DNA of 64,000 nt from positions 1 to 64,000 of the forward strand of contig NZ_LSEF01000061.1 in the NCBI RefSeq assembly GCF_001641695.1. Reading direction: 5' to 3'. The notes below the pieces were generated by a model, which was not told the origin of the DNA, did no database searches, and was given only the letters and a program-made list of their open reading frames with translations. Source of the stretch: Bradyrhizobium neotropicale. Its GTDB lineage: Bacteria; Pseudomonadota; Alphaproteobacteria; Rhizobiales; Xanthobacteraceae. Below, piece by piece: positions 63,759-64,000 of the stretch. How positions within the stretch are numbered: the first letter of the stretch is position 1; every line of letters begins with the position of its first letter. The position numbers and the translations under genes are program-made.

Positions 63759-64000
63759 GTTGATGCTCCCTCGATCACCAAGGGCATTCATTCATAGCAC
63801 GCGGCGCGGGGCCGTACCCCTGCGACATCGCGGCCCTCGCCACTGACGTGGTCCGACCAATGTCGGGTTCCCGACCCACCTATCCGTGCTATTGTCCTAT
63901 CATGCTCTGGCGTCGACACCAGAACACGCACGGTCACAGGAGCATCGAAGACCCACGGCCAATGTCCGTCCCTGTTCGGGCACTGTCTTTGCGATGGCTT
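63759..64000. other. 242-bp region at the right edge
   Basis: Upstream of the ABC binding-protein gene. I see no coding frame or hairpin that I can support; it presumably holds the promoter. The window ends here. Confidence 0.4.

Overview
The window looks like chromosome from a Bradyrhizobium-type alphaproteobacterium (Nitrobacteraceae). The evidence is the high GC content, the alphaproteobacterial SOS box (GAAC-N7-GAAC) on recA, the tandem glycine riboswitch on the gcv operon, the DUF1476 gene divergent to purC, and many small secreted or membrane proteins of the kind typical of this group. Several different palindromic intergenic repeats are scattered through it. I could not run database searches, so names rest on motifs and family recognition.

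Layout. 1-1.4 kb: a complete-looking IS30 element with perfect 30-bp terminal repeats. 1.6-9.4 kb: small membrane proteins divergent from an XRE/MmyB-like regulator, a FrnE-type DsbA protein, two UspA proteins (one behind a FixK/FNR-type box), a GNAT protein, a YeeE/YedE-type transporter pair, a thioesterase and an Ada-type regulator. 9.4-15.5 kb: an accessory stretch of small secreted, membrane and regulatory proteins (lipoproteins, PilZ, HdeA, DUF6894, DUF2798). It includes two related DPWGG secreted proteins, three very short genes (41, 59 and 29 aa), and several strong terminator hairpins where no gene is seen. 15.9-24.8 kb: core genes recA, gcvT-gcvH-gcvP and alaS. 24.8-32.5 kb: a cyclic-nucleotide-gated K+ channel, DUF3455, icd, a TrmJ-DUF559 fusion with a decayed duplicate tail, a GGDEF protein, cyanase and the F1-ATPase zeta inhibitor.

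32.8-41.9 kb: the purine genes purC, purS, purQ and purL, interrupted by corA, a Bug-type binding protein that overlaps purQ by 4 bp, a TPR protein, an EamA transporter and a thioesterase. 42-49.1 kb: acyltransferase, DUF1328, DUF427, BolA, LtrA, the ergothioneine genes egtB-egtD, the monothiol glutaredoxin and a macrodomain protein. 49.2-54.1 kb: a tandem pair of class-C beta-lactamase-like hydrolases, threonine aldolase, a ParDE-like module whose toxin is frameshifted, and rpsD with its terminator. 54.3-64 kb: a truncated E2-like acyltransferase, HpcH/HpaI aldolase, murI, cytochrome b561, a three-helix membrane protein with a cyclic-nucleotide-binding domain, a SecD-like periplasmic protein without the membrane channel, an acyl-CoA synthetase and a Tat-type ABC sugar-binding protein.

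I found no rRNA, tRNA, CRISPR array or obvious phage or anti-phage island. The items most worth following are the TrmJ-DUF559 fusion with its repeat-supplied stop codon, the cluster of minus-strand terminators at 14.2-15.6 kb, the DPWGG protein family, the stand-alone SecD head protein and the Popeye-like cyclic-nucleotide-binding membrane protein.
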